Source: an uncultured Acetatifactor sp. (GTDB taxonomy: Bacteria > Bacillota > Clostridia > Lachnospirales > Lachnospiraceae). Taken from it: a stretch of DNA of 51,890 nt. Made by a program: the position numbers and the translations under genes. Positions 24,946 to 33,082 of the stretch are shown one piece after another. The stretch covers positions 1 through 51,890 of the forward strand of contig NZ_CAJUCP010000040.1 of the NCBI RefSeq assembly GCF_910585425.1, read 5' to 3'. A model generated the notes under the pieces. That model was not told the DNA's origin. It saw only the letters and a program-made list of their open reading frames with translations, and ran no database searches. Position 1 is the first letter of the stretch; each line of letters opens with the position of its first letter.

Positions 24946-25821
24946 ATGAAATTTTCAGTCAGTGTATATAGCTTCATGCAATATATCCAGGACGGCAGAC
25001 TGACGCCGTTCTCCTGCATCGAAAAGGTGAAGGAGATGGGCTTCGACGCCATCGAGTACGTGGACTTCGCCTTCCCCGAGGACGAGGACCCGACAGAGTA
25101 CGCCAAAAAGCTGCGCGCCGAGGCCGACAGGGTGGGCCTGGCCATCTCCAACTACGCCGTGGGGGCCGACTTCCTGAACGGCAGCGACGGCGACCTGGAG
25201 GCCGAGGTGGAGCGCCTCAAGGGCCAGGTGGACATCGCCGCCATCCTGGGCTGCCCTACCATGCGCCATGACGTGACAGGCGGGATTGCGAACCGCACTT
25301 ATCAGGGATACGACAATGTGGTGGAGCGCCTGGCAAAGGGCTGCCGGGCCGTGGCGGAGTACGCGGCGCAGAAGGACATCAGGACCATGACCGAGAACCA
25401 CGGCTTTTTCTCCCAGGACAGCCTGCGGGTGGAGAAGCTGATCAACACGGTGGCCAGCGACAATTTCGGCCAGCTTGTGGACATGGGCAATTTCCTCTGC
25501 GCGGACGACGATCCCGTGACGGCCGTGGGCAGGTGCGCGCCCTACGCGTTCTATGTCCATGCCAAGGACTTCATCGTAAAGAGCGGCCAGGGGGTCAACC
25601 CGGGCCAGGGCTTCTTCCTCTCCAGGGGCGGCAATTTCCTGCGGGGCACCATCGTGGGACACGGAGACGTTCCTGTAGTACAGTGTCTGCGGGCCCTGAA
25701 GGGCGCAGGGTATGACGGGTACATAGCCATCGAGTTCGAGGGCATGGAGGACTGCGTCAAGGGCGTGGCCATCGGCCTGGAGAACCTGAAAAGATACGTG
25801 GCGGAAGTGTACGGAGCGTGA
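24946..25821 (+). CDS. sugar phosphate isomerase/epimerase, second copy of the fold
   Basis: 291 residues of the same TIM barrel family as the previous gene but clearly divergent. Blocks seen: MGFDAIEYVDFAFPEDED, LAISNYAVGADFL, TMTENHGFF (metal-binding E), LVDMGNFLCADDDP, FYVHAKDFI and YIAIEFEGMED. The two proteins probably act on different steps or epimers of one pathway, as in inositol or keto-sugar routes. AGGAGG lies 6 bases before the ATG. Substrate unknown. Confidence 0.9.
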   Translation: MKFSVSVYSFMQYIQDGRLTPFSCIEKVKEMGFDAIEYVDFAFPEDEDPTEYAKKLRAEADRVGLAISNYAVGADFLNGSDGDLEAEVERLKGQVDIAAILGCPTMRHDVTGGIANRTYQGYDNVVERLAKGCRAVAEYAAQKDIRTMTENHGFFSQDSLRVEKLINTVASDNFGQLVDMGNFLCADDDPVTAVGRCAPYAFYVHAKDFIVKSGQGVNPGQGFFLSRGGNFLRGTIVGHGDVPVVQCLRALKGAGYDGYIAIEFEGMEDCVKGVAIGLENLKRYVAEVYGA

Positions 25822-25954
25822 GGGGAAGCCTGAAGCGCAGGCATCCTTCCGGCCTTGCGGCAGTCCGATGACAGCCGCGCCGGCGCATATGGAAAGGGGC
25901 TGCCGCTTTGCGGCGGCCCTGATTTATAGCGGCGGACCACAATAGGAGGAAACC

Positions 25955-28102
25955 ATGGAGTGTTATAAGTTCAAGCGGGCCCAGGCCGTCTGGGCCAGGG
26001 GCCGGGAGGAGGAGATGAACTGCGAGCTGGCCTTCCGGGCGGTGATCCCGGCAGGGGACGTGGAGCTGCACCTGGCGGCATCGTCGATATACCGTCTCTG
26101 GATAAACGGCGAGTTCGTGTGCGCGGGCCCGGCCAGAGCGGCCCACGGATTCTACAATGTGGATGAGATCCCCCTCTCCGGGAGGCTGACGGAGGGGGAG
26201 AACGTAGCGGTGATCGAGGTGGTGGGCTATAACGTCAACAGCTACGACACCTTAGACCAGCCCGCGTTCCTGGCGGCGGAATTCCTCCGGGGAGAAGACG
26301 TGATCGCCTGTACCGGGGGAGAGGGGCTGACCATACATGAACGGAAGCAGCGGGTACAGAGGGTGCAGCGCTACAGCCTGCAGCGGGCCTTCGCGGAGTG
26401 CTATCGCCTGGGGGCGGGGCTGAGGGACTTCTACACCGCCCCGGGGGAAGCCCTGCCGGAGCCCCTGCCATCCGCGGTGCAGCCCGGCAAGAAGTACCTG
26501 AGGCGCGGCGTCAGGATGCCGGAATTCGAAAGGCTTTCCGCCAAAACCCTGGTGGAGACAGGACAGGTGGGCTTCCGGCCTGTGGAGCGCAGGCCTGTGC
26601 TATCCTGGGAGAGCAAGCGCCTGGGGAAGACCCTGAAGGGGTATCTCCCGGAGGAGCTGGAGGAGCGGCTGTCGGACGAGGGCCAGAGCATGGAGTTCCT
26701 GCCGGGGGAGGCTGCCGCGGGGGAGCCCTTCCCCCTGACGCTGGAGGACGGCTATGGCTTATATGAGCTTCCCTTTAACGCCACAGGCTTCGTCTGCCTG
26801 GAGGTGCGGTGCGATGCGCCCTGTACGGTATATCTGATGTTCGATGAGATCCTGGTGGACGGGAAGCTGGATTTCCTGCGCATGAACACTTACAATTTCT
26901 TCAAATATGCCCTGGACCCGGGACGCCACGATATCATGACCTTTGCGCCCTATACCATGAAATACGTCCAGGTGGCCGTAAAGGGGAAGGCCGGGCTGGA
27001 GGAGCTGCACCTGGTGGAGTACAAGCATCCGCCCGTGCCCCGCAGGGTGAAGCTTTCCGGAGACGGAGAGCTGGAGAGGATCTGTGGGGCCGCCCGGGAG
27101 TCCTATCTGTCCAATGCCGTGGACCTGTTCATGGACTGCCCCTCCAGAGAGCGGGCAGGGTGGCTCTGCGACAGCTTCTTCACCGCCAGGGTGGAGCATG
27201 TGCTCACCGGGGAATGTCTGGTGGAGCGGGCCTTCCTGAACAATTTCCTCCTGGCGGAGAAGTTCGACTGTCTTCCCCGGGGGATGCTGCCCATGTGCTA
27301 CCCCTCCGACCACAATGACGGCGTCTTCATTCCCAACTGGGCCATGTGGTTCGTGCTGGAGCTGGAGGAGTACCTGGAGCGCAGCGGGGACAGGGAGCTG
27401 ATTGGCCGGGCAAAGCCACGGGTCATGGGGCTGCTGGATTATTTTGCCCCCTTTGAGAACGAGTACGGCCTGCTGGAGAAGCTGGACAGTTGGGTGTTCC
27501 TGGAGTGGTCCAGGGCCAATGATCCCGATGTGGTGCAGGACGTGAATTTCCCCACCAACATGCTGTACATGAGGATGCTGGAGGCGGTGGCCGCCCTCTA
27601 CGGGGAGGAGGGGCTGCGGGAGAAAGCGGCCCGCATGAGGAAGGTCATCCGGGAACGCTCCTTTGACGGCGCTTTCTACACGGACAATGAGCGCAGGACG
27701 GAAAGGGGCCTTGAGAATCCGGGCAACTGCACGGAGGTCTGCCAGTATTACGCGTTCTTCACCGGGACGGCTACGAAGGAAGAGGACGGCGCGCTGTGGG
27801 AGACGCTGCTGCGCGACTTCGGTCCCAGGCGCAGGGAGCTGGGGCTGTACCCGGAGGTGGCCCATGCCAACGCCTTCATCGGCAGCTATCTGCGCATCGA
27901 GCTGCTGTACCGGGAAGGCCTGTACGGGGAAGTGGTGGACAATATCCGCGGATACTTTGCCGGGATGGCCCGCCTGACGGGCACCCTGTGGGAGAAGGAC
28001 ACCCCCTACGCCAGCTGCAACCACGGCTTCGCCTCCCATGTCATCTACTGGCTTGCGGGCATCTACGGAGTGGAGGAGGACGGGCCGTCCGCCGGGCGGT
28101 AA
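25955..28102 (+). CDS. GH78-like alpha-L-rhamnosidase, cytosolic
   Basis: 715 residues. An N-terminal beta-rich domain (LWINGEFVCAGPARA, NVAVIEVVGYNVNSY) precedes a six-hairpin barrel from about residue 370. The family motif DCPSRERAGWLCDS lies near residue 394, corresponding to the DCPxRDERxGWxGD of GH78, and later blocks NWAMWFVLELEEYLERSGD and NFPTNMLYMRMLEAVAAL fit the barrel. DSWVFLEWSRAND may hold another catalytic acid. The general acid region reads SRERAGW rather than RDERxGW, so activity may differ. No signal peptide, so it would act on imported oligosaccharides. AGGAGG precedes the ATG. Confidence 0.83.
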   Translation: MECYKFKRAQAVWARGREEEMNCELAFRAVIPAGDVELHLAASSIYRLWINGEFVCAGPARAAHGFYNVDEIPLSGRLTEGENVAVIEVVGYNVNSYDTLDQPAFLAAEFLRGEDVIACTGGEGLTIHERKQRVQRVQRYSLQRAFAECYRLGAGLRDFYTAPGEALPEPLPSAVQPGKKYLRRGVRMPEFERLSAKTLVETGQVGFRPVERRPVLSWESKRLGKTLKGYLPEELEERLSDEGQSMEFLPGEAAAGEPFPLTLEDGYGLYELPFNATGFVCLEVRCDAPCTVYLMFDEILVDGKLDFLRMNTYNFFKYALDPGRHDIMTFAPYTMKYVQVAVKGKAGLEELHLVEYKHPPVPRRVKLSGDGELERICGAARESYLSNAVDLFMDCPSRERAGWLCDSFFTARVEHVLTGECLVERAFLNNFLLAEKFDCLPRGMLPMCYPSDHNDGVFIPNWAMWFVLELEEYLERSGDRELIGRAKPRVMGLLDYFAPFENEYGLLEKLDSWVFLEWSRANDPDVVQDVNFPTNMLYMRMLEAVAALYGEEGLREKAARMRKVIRERSFDGAFYTDNERRTERGLENPGNCTEVCQYYAFFTGTATKEEDGALWETLLRDFGPRRRELGLYPEVAHANAFIGSYLRIELLYREGLYGEVVDNIRGYFAGMARLTGTLWEKDTPYASCNHGFASHVIYWLAGIYGVEEDGPSAGR

Positions 28103-28158
28103 ACGACAGGACGTAAAAAAGAAAACGGCGCAAATGGCGCAAAGAGGAGGACGACAGG

Positions 28159-28911
28159 TTGAAAGGATATATCTTAGAGGCATGTGTGGATTCCCCGGAA
28201 TCCGCGGTGGAGGCCGTAAAGGGAGGGGCGGACCGGCTGGAGCTGTGCGCCAACCTGATCATAGGCGGCACCACCCCGGAGCAGGCGTTGTATGAAAAGG
28301 TCAGGGAGCTGACGGACACCAGGATCCATGTGCTGATCCGCCCCAGGTACGGGGATTTCCTGTACACGGAGCATGAGTTCGGCGTCATTCTGCGCAGCGT
28401 GGAGCTGTACAGGCAGCTTGGCGCGGAGGGCGTGGTGGTGGGCTGCCTTCTGCCGGACGGCTCCCTGGACATGGAGCGGATGAAGGCCCTCAGAGAGGCG
28501 GCAGGGGACAGCTCCGTGACCCTTCACCGGGCCTTCGACATGTGCCGGGATTCGTACCAGGCCCTGGAGCAGGCCAAGAGCCTGGGAATCCGGACCATCC
28601 TCACCTCCGGCCAGAAGGCCGACTGCACACAGGGCAGGGAGCTGATCGCCGGGCTGGTGCGGGAGAGCGGAGGCCAGGTGGACATCATGGCGGGGGGAGG
28701 CGTGGACGCCGCCGTGATCCGGCAGATGATTCCCGCCACGGGAGCGTCCAGCTACCATATGTCGGGGAAGACAGTGCTGGACAGCGGCATGGCCTACCGG
28801 AAGGAAGAGGTGTCCATGGGCGTGCCGGGGCTGGGAGAGTATGAGATCTTCCGCACGGCCCGGGAGAAGATCCGCGCGGCCAGGCAGGTGCTGGACGAGG
28901 CTTCCCGGTAA
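28159..28911 (+). CDS. cutC: CutC-family TIM-barrel protein
   Basis: 250 residues, with the family blocks LEACVDSPESAVEAVKGGADRLELCANL, RPRYGDFLY, GVVVGCLLPDGSLDM, VTLHRAFDM and ILTSGQ. CutC was named for copper homeostasis in E. coli, but its biochemical role is unsettled. Here it sits inside a glycan operon between a rhamnosidase-like gene and fucU, which hints at a carbohydrate role rather than copper. I chose TTG 28159 because GAGGAGG lies 8 bases upstream and it gives the normal N-terminus. Confidence 0.93.
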   Translation: MKGYILEACVDSPESAVEAVKGGADRLELCANLIIGGTTPEQALYEKVRELTDTRIHVLIRPRYGDFLYTEHEFGVILRSVELYRQLGAEGVVVGCLLPDGSLDMERMKALREAAGDSSVTLHRAFDMCRDSYQALEQAKSLGIRTILTSGQKADCTQGRELIAGLVRESGGQVDIMAGGGVDAAVIRQMIPATGASSYHMSGKTVLDSGMAYRKEEVSMGVPGLGEYEIFRTAREKIRAARQVLDEASR

Positions 28912-28989
28912 GCCGGGGCGCGGGAAAAAGGGTTTATGGAAAAGGGCCACAGGCCTGACAGCGCAAAAAATGGAATGGAGGAAAAAGGG

Positions 28990-29424
28990 ATGCTGAAAGG
29001 GATACCGAAGATTTTGTCACCGGAGCTTTTGAAGGTGATGTGCGAGATGGGACATGGCGACAGGATTGTAATCGCAGACGGGAACTTCCCCTCCGAATCC
29101 GTGGGGAAGGACGCCAGAGTGATCCGCATGGACGGGCATGGGGCCTGTGAGGTCCTGGAGGCCGTGCTGGAGCTGTTCCCGCTGGACACCTATGTGGAGA
29201 AGCCCGTGAACCTGATGGAGGTGGTGCCCGGGGATAAGGTGGAGACCCCGATCTGGGGGGAGTACGAGAAGCTGGTACAGGCCGCCGACGCCAGGGGGCC
29301 GGAGGCCATCGGCCACATTGAGCGGTTCGCCTTCTATGAGGAAGCCGCAAAGGCGTATGCCATCGTAGCCACCGGGGAGGGCGCGCTGTACGCCAATGTC
29401 ATGCTGCAGAAGGGCGTAGTCTGA
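28990..29424 (+). CDS. fucU: RbsD/FucU-family mutarotase
   Basis: 144 residues. FucU/RbsD proteins interconvert the anomers of L-fucose or D-ribose. Seen: the conserved start LKGIPKILSPELLKVMCEMGHGDRIVIADGNFP with the catalytic histidine in GHGD, the IERFAFYEEAAKAYAIVATGE block with a conserved arginine, and a C-terminal YANVMLQKGVV. The residue pattern is closer to FucU than RbsD. ATG 28990 follows GGAGG; an upstream ATG at 28936 is too long for the family. It ends the operon and is followed by a strong terminator. It supports a 6-deoxyhexose as the operon substrate. Confidence 0.9.
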   Translation: MLKGIPKILSPELLKVMCEMGHGDRIVIADGNFPSESVGKDARVIRMDGHGACEVLEAVLELFPLDTYVEKPVNLMEVVPGDKVETPIWGEYEKLVQAADARGPEAIGHIERFAFYEEAAKAYAIVATGEGALYANVMLQKGVV

Positions 29425-29430
29425 GGGGAA

Positions 29431-29463
29431 GGGGCTGTCGTGCATGTACGGCGGCCCCCTTTT
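29431..29463 (+). terminator. strong terminator after fucU
   Basis: GGGGCTGTCG and CGGCGGCCCC form a 10-base stem with two G-T pairs around TGCATGTA, followed by CTTTT. Confidence 0.8.
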
Positions 29464-29469
29464 AAATAT

Positions 29470-29498
29470 TTGACATTTTGGCTCTGCTGTTCTATGAT
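29470..29498 (+). promoter_or_regulatory. strong promoter of the EAL-domain gene
   Basis: A perfect TTGACA (29470-29475) and TATGAT (29493-29498) are 17 bases apart, giving a start near 29505. Confidence 0.85.
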
Positions 29499-29540
29499 AA
29501 TTTTATACAAGACAGCGACATGGATAAGGAGAAAAAACAC

Positions 29541-30851
29541 ATGGCAGGAAAGGATGCAAATGACATTACCTATGATTCCATGACAGGGCTGAAGGACAGG
29601 GTGACCTTTTTCGCGGATGTGCGCAGAAGCGCCGCTGTCGGACAGGGCAGGCATATGGTGCTGGTACAACTGACTCAGCTCATGCGGATCAACCGGAAGC
29701 ATGGCGCCACGGTGGGGGACGGGCTGCTTCGGGCCATAGCGGGATACCTGTGCTCGCTGAATCCGGCATACAGCGCCTACCGAATCGCCAATTCCCGGCT
29801 GACGCTCCTGGGGCCGGAGGACGACAGGGCCCGGGTGGAGGAGCTGACGGCGCGGATCCAGAAGCGGTTCCAGGAGCCCTGGCCCATCGAGGACAGGGGA
29901 GAGCTGCACGAGGTCCAGGCGAAGGCATTCGTCGTCCACTTCCCGCTGAAGCTGCGGGATACGGAGAACGACCTGGTGGACAAGATGAACTATGCGGTCT
30001 CCGTGTTCCAGGACAAGGCCAGGGAGGGCGTGCTCTTTTTCGGCGAGGGGCTGAACGAGGACATGCTGCACAGGCGGTACGTGATGGAGGAAGTCCGGTA
30101 CGCGGTGGAGCAGGGGACCTTCCAGATATACTATCAGCCTATCTATGACTGCGGGGAGGGAAGGTTCACATCGGCGGAGTCGCTGGTCAGGCTGGTGACC
30201 AGGGACGGCGCTTTCCTCTCCCCGGGAGAGTTCATCCCCATGGCGGAGGAGAACGGGCTGATCGACGGGATCAGTTGGATCGTGCTGGAGAAGGTGTGCC
30301 GCTTCCTGGGCGGGCGTCCGGATCTGCCGATCGGGACGGTGTCGGTGAACATGACAGGCCAGCAGATTCTGGACCCTACGTTCATCAGGCGCATTGAGGA
30401 AAATCTGGAGAGATACCGTCTGGACGGCTCCCGCCTGCGGATCGAGATCACGGAGAGGACTGTGACGGACGACTTCGCGGAGGTCAGGAAGGTGATGGAA
30501 TGCCTGGCCCTGAAAGGGATCCATTTTTACCTGGACGATTTCGGGACAGGCTATTCCAACCTGTCCAGCGTGCTGGCGCTGCCCTTTGAGGTGATCAAAT
30601 TCGACCAGTCCCTGATACGGATGATGATCGAGACGGACAAGGGGCTGAAGACGATCGGCCTGCTGGCGGAGATTATGCATGAAAATGACTGCAGCATCGT
30701 GGCAGAGGGCGTCGAGACCGAGGTCCAGGTGCGGAGCGCCCAGGAGCGCAGGCTGGACAGGATCCAGGGATTCTATTATGCCAAGCCCATGCCGGAGGAA
30801 GATCTGATGGTGTTTCTGGAGAATATGCGGCAGAACAGACAGGGAGTTTGA
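29541..30851 (+). CDS. EAL-domain protein with degenerate GGDEF, probable c-di-GMP phosphodiesterase
   Basis: 436 residues. Residues 1-170 keep the shape of a GGDEF domain (DSMTGLKDRVTFFADV, LTQLMRINRKHGATVGDGLLRAIAGYL) but the signature is replaced by AYRIANSRLTLLG, so it cannot make c-di-GMP. From about residue 180 an EAL domain follows with the key residues present: E in AESLVRL (ESL instead of EAL), N in VNMTGQQ, E in RIEITERT, DDFGTGYSN, K and D in VIKFDQSL, and AEGVE. It is therefore likely active in c-di-GMP breakdown. ATG 29541 has AAGGAG 9 bases upstream; ATG 29520 is a less likely alternative. It is soluble, with no membrane segment. The GGDEF protein at 49000 is the possible opposing enzyme in this window. 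Confidence 0.9.
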   Translation: MAGKDANDITYDSMTGLKDRVTFFADVRRSAAVGQGRHMVLVQLTQLMRINRKHGATVGDGLLRAIAGYLCSLNPAYSAYRIANSRLTLLGPEDDRARVEELTARIQKRFQEPWPIEDRGELHEVQAKAFVVHFPLKLRDTENDLVDKMNYAVSVFQDKAREGVLFFGEGLNEDMLHRRYVMEEVRYAVEQGTFQIYYQPIYDCGEGRFTSAESLVRLVTRDGAFLSPGEFIPMAEENGLIDGISWIVLEKVCRFLGGRPDLPIGTVSVNMTGQQILDPTFIRRIEENLERYRLDGSRLRIEITERTVTDDFAEVRKVMECLALKGIHFYLDDFGTGYSNLSSVLALPFEVIKFDQSLIRMMIETDKGLKTIGLLAEIMHENDCSIVAEGVETEVQVRSAQERRLDRIQGFYYAKPMPEEDLMVFLENMRQNRQGV

Positions 30852-30865
30852 GAGGAGGAGAGGAC

Positions 30866-31510
30866 ATGCTGGACATTTTATTCGTGACGGATTTCGTATG
30901 CCCCTACTGCCTGGTGGCAAAGGTGGCGCTGGAGGAGGCCCTGCGTGAGACGGGGCTGGAGGCACAGATCCGGGTGCAGCCCCTGGAGCTGACGCCGGAG
31001 CCAAAGGAGAGGGTGGACACCTGCCATGACGAGGCGCGCAAGAAGCGCTACCAGATTCTGGTGGAGCCGGCCAGGGCCCTGGGGCTTGACATGAAGCTGC
31101 CCCCTGCGGTCTGTCCCAGGCCTTATACCAGGCTTGCATTCGAGGGGCTGTTCTACGCCCAGGAGAAGGGGCTGGGAGAGAAGTATGCGGATCTGGTGTA
31201 CCGGGCTTATTTTGAGAAGGAGCTGGACATCGGGGAGCCGGAAGTGCTCTGCGGCATCGCGGGAGAGGCCGGGCTGGACGTGGAGGGCTACAGGGCAGCG
31301 CTGCTCCAGGGAACCTACACAGAGAAGGTGAAGGAGGAGACGGCGTACTCCAGGGACGTGCTGAAGGTATCCGGCGTCCCCACAGTCTATCTGGACGGGA
31401 AGCAGGTTGCCGTTGAGACCTATACCAAGGAAGAGATGGTTCAGATCCTGCAGCAGGGGCAGGAGGCCTCCGGCGGCGGATTTCATTGCGGCGTGGACGG
31501 CTGTGGCTGA
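30866..31510 (+). CDS. DsbA-family (FrnE-like) thiol oxidoreductase
   Basis: 214 residues of the DsbA/2-hydroxychromene isomerase fold. The redox motif CPYC is at residues 12-15 in VTDFVCPYCLVAKVAL, and the cis-proline loop appears as VSGVPTVYLDGK near residue 170. No signal peptide, so it acts in the cytosol. The C-terminus ends in a cysteine/glycine-rich tail (GFHCGVDGCG), which could form another disulfide. ATG 30866 is preceded by GGAGG and begins 14 bases after the EAL stop, so the two are likely cotranscribed. Substrate unknown. Confidence 0.9.
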   Translation: MLDILFVTDFVCPYCLVAKVALEEALRETGLEAQIRVQPLELTPEPKERVDTCHDEARKKRYQILVEPARALGLDMKLPPAVCPRPYTRLAFEGLFYAQEKGLGEKYADLVYRAYFEKELDIGEPEVLCGIAGEAGLDVEGYRAALLQGTYTEKVKEETAYSRDVLKVSGVPTVYLDGKQVAVETYTKEEMVQILQQGQEASGGGFHCGVDGCG

Positions 31511-31523
31511 GGCGGTCTACGTC

Positions 31524-31555
31524 CGCCTCCCCGGTGTTCCCGGGGAGGCGATTTT
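31524..31555 (+). terminator. strong terminator after the DsbA-like gene
   Basis: CGCCTCCCCGG and CCGGGGAGGCG form a perfect 11-base stem with a 5-base loop, followed by ATTTT. It also lies downstream of the convergent AraC gene that ends at 31655. Confidence 0.85.
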
Positions 31556-31654
31556 GGACAGATCATGCCCGTGAACGCCATTATTTTCCGTTTTCCGCTT
31601 TCTGTCCTGCATTGGGGCAGTGTCCGCCCGCGCTATTTTCAGTTGGCGCATGAT

Positions 31655-32821
31655 TCAGTCTGTGCGTATAAGTGTAGCTTGCACGTCCGCCCGGTAAGCG
31701 GCCGGGGATACGCCGAAATGCCGTTCGAACAGATGATAGAAATGGCTGCTGTTGTGATAGCCCGCGGCAAGGGCAATCTCCCTGACGGAAAGACGGGTAT
31801 TTCTTAACAATGTGGCGGCATGCTGCATGCGGATGTCCTGCAGGTATTCCCGGAACGTGGTTCCCCTGTATTTCTGCAGCAGCAGGCTGTAGAAATTGCG
31901 ATGGTAATGGAAATTCTCCTCCAGGCTGGCGGCGGTGACGGTGGCGGAATGGAGGCGGATATACCGCTCCAGCTCATAGAGGAGGGCCCGTTCCTTGCTC
32001 TCCTGGTCGGAACTGTGGAGCCTGGTGGAATACTGGCGGCAGAGCAGGGAGAGGAGCCGCACCAGGCTGCCGCGGATGATGTCCTCGCTGCCCGGGCCGG
32101 GGAAATAGTCCTCCTCTACCAGGGTCTCCAGGAGGCGGGAGAGCTGCAGATTGCGCCTGCCATCCGCAGCGAGGCCGGGAGCCTGGGCAAGGGAGGGCTC
32201 CGGGTCAGGGCGCAGGTGGATATAGCTCTGCTCCCTGCGCTGCTTCTGGAGCGCATGGAAGAGGAAACGGTGCAAATCGTCCCGGGAGTCATGGGAGGAG
32301 AGCAGCTGATCCAGATAGCTGTCCCGGAGGGAGAGGAAGAGCACTGCCGTGTCTGCCCTGCCCTCCAGCATATCCGCGTGCTCCAGGTTCCTGTCGGTGA
32401 TGACCACCTCCCCGGCGGCAAAGGTCCGGGGCTCGCCCAGGAGAATCTGGCGGAAGCTTCCTTTGAGGCAGAGCAGGATTTCGATATAATCATGGGTGTG
32501 GTAATGGCCCTGCCAGGGCAGAGCGCGGCGCATATGGCGCATGCCTGCCCGGCTGAAGGTGTATTCGTTCCCGGCCGTGTCATAGAAGCACAGCAAGGTG
32601 GAAAACGGGGACCGGGTCTGGCGGACGTCCAGAGCGGCGCTACCCGGAAAGCCCTGTCCCGTGCATTGTTCCGAGGCCTTCTCCCCAGGGGAGAGGGCCT
32701 TTTTAGAGCCGGATGGGAAATAGAAGTCCTCATAGGCGGCAAGCCGCTCCGCCAGGGTGGGGAATGCGGGGAGGGTCCGGCGCAGGACATCTTCGGTCAA
32801 TTGCAGGTTCCAGTCAGCCAT
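31655..32821 (-). CDS. AraC-family regulator divergent from the GH2 gene
   Basis: 388 residues. An N-terminal extension of about 90 residues is followed by a cupin-type sensor (RALPWQGHYHTHDYIEILLCLKGSFRQIL, FAAGEVVITDRNLEHADML) and a C-terminal AraC DNA-binding region (TTFREYLQDIRMQHAATLL, LSVREIALAAGYHNSSHFYHLFERHFGVSPAAY). GGAG precedes the ATG. It is transcribed away from the GH2 gene at 33083 across a 261-base shared region, the usual layout for a regulator that activates the neighbouring glycosidase in response to its substrate. Longer than most AraC proteins because of the N-terminal extension. Confidence 0.93.
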   Translation of the reverse strand: MADWNLQLTEDVLRRTLPAFPTLAERLAAYEDFYFPSGSKKALSPGEKASEQCTGQGFPGSAALDVRQTRSPFSTLLCFYDTAGNEYTFSRAGMRHMRRALPWQGHYHTHDYIEILLCLKGSFRQILLGEPRTFAAGEVVITDRNLEHADMLEGRADTAVLFLSLRDSYLDQLLSSHDSRDDLHRFLFHALQKQRREQSYIHLRPDPEPSLAQAPGLAADGRRNLQLSRLLETLVEEDYFPGPGSEDIIRGSLVRLLSLLCRQYSTRLHSSDQESKERALLYELERYIRLHSATVTAASLEENFHYHRNFYSLLLQKYRGTTFREYLQDIRMQHAATLLRNTRLSVREIALAAGYHNSSHFYHLFERHFGVSPAAYRADVQATLIRTD

Positions 32822-32994
32822 AGGGCATCTCCTTTCGTATCTGTCCGCATAAACGGAGGCATCTTGGATTTCGCTTCCTGTCGAATTCCTGCTTTACGTA
32901 AAGTGGCGGCGCGCTGCGATAGCTGGCATCTGTTTCTTTCAGGCATAATCGTGCAAACCGTCCCTCTCCTTTATCATACAGCAGAATATCGTCC

Positions 32995-33023
32995 TTGTCA
33001 TCCGCTTTCTGTTTTTTTATCAT
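32995..33023 (+). promoter_or_regulatory. promoter of the GH2 gene
   Basis: TTGTCA (32995-33000) and TATCAT (33018-33023) are 17 bases apart; AAGGAGG lies before ATG 33083. The AraC protein probably binds in the shared region 32822-32995. Confidence 0.55.
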
Positions 33024-33082
33024 AGATAGCAGAACGGAACCGATGCAAATCAGCAAAAGGCAAGGCGAAGGAGGTATCTGCT

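Noticed and set aside
31565..31807. Plus-strand 80-residue frame after the DsbA-like gene
   Set aside because: It overlaps the end of the AraC gene on the other strand, lies beyond a strong terminator and has no family pattern.
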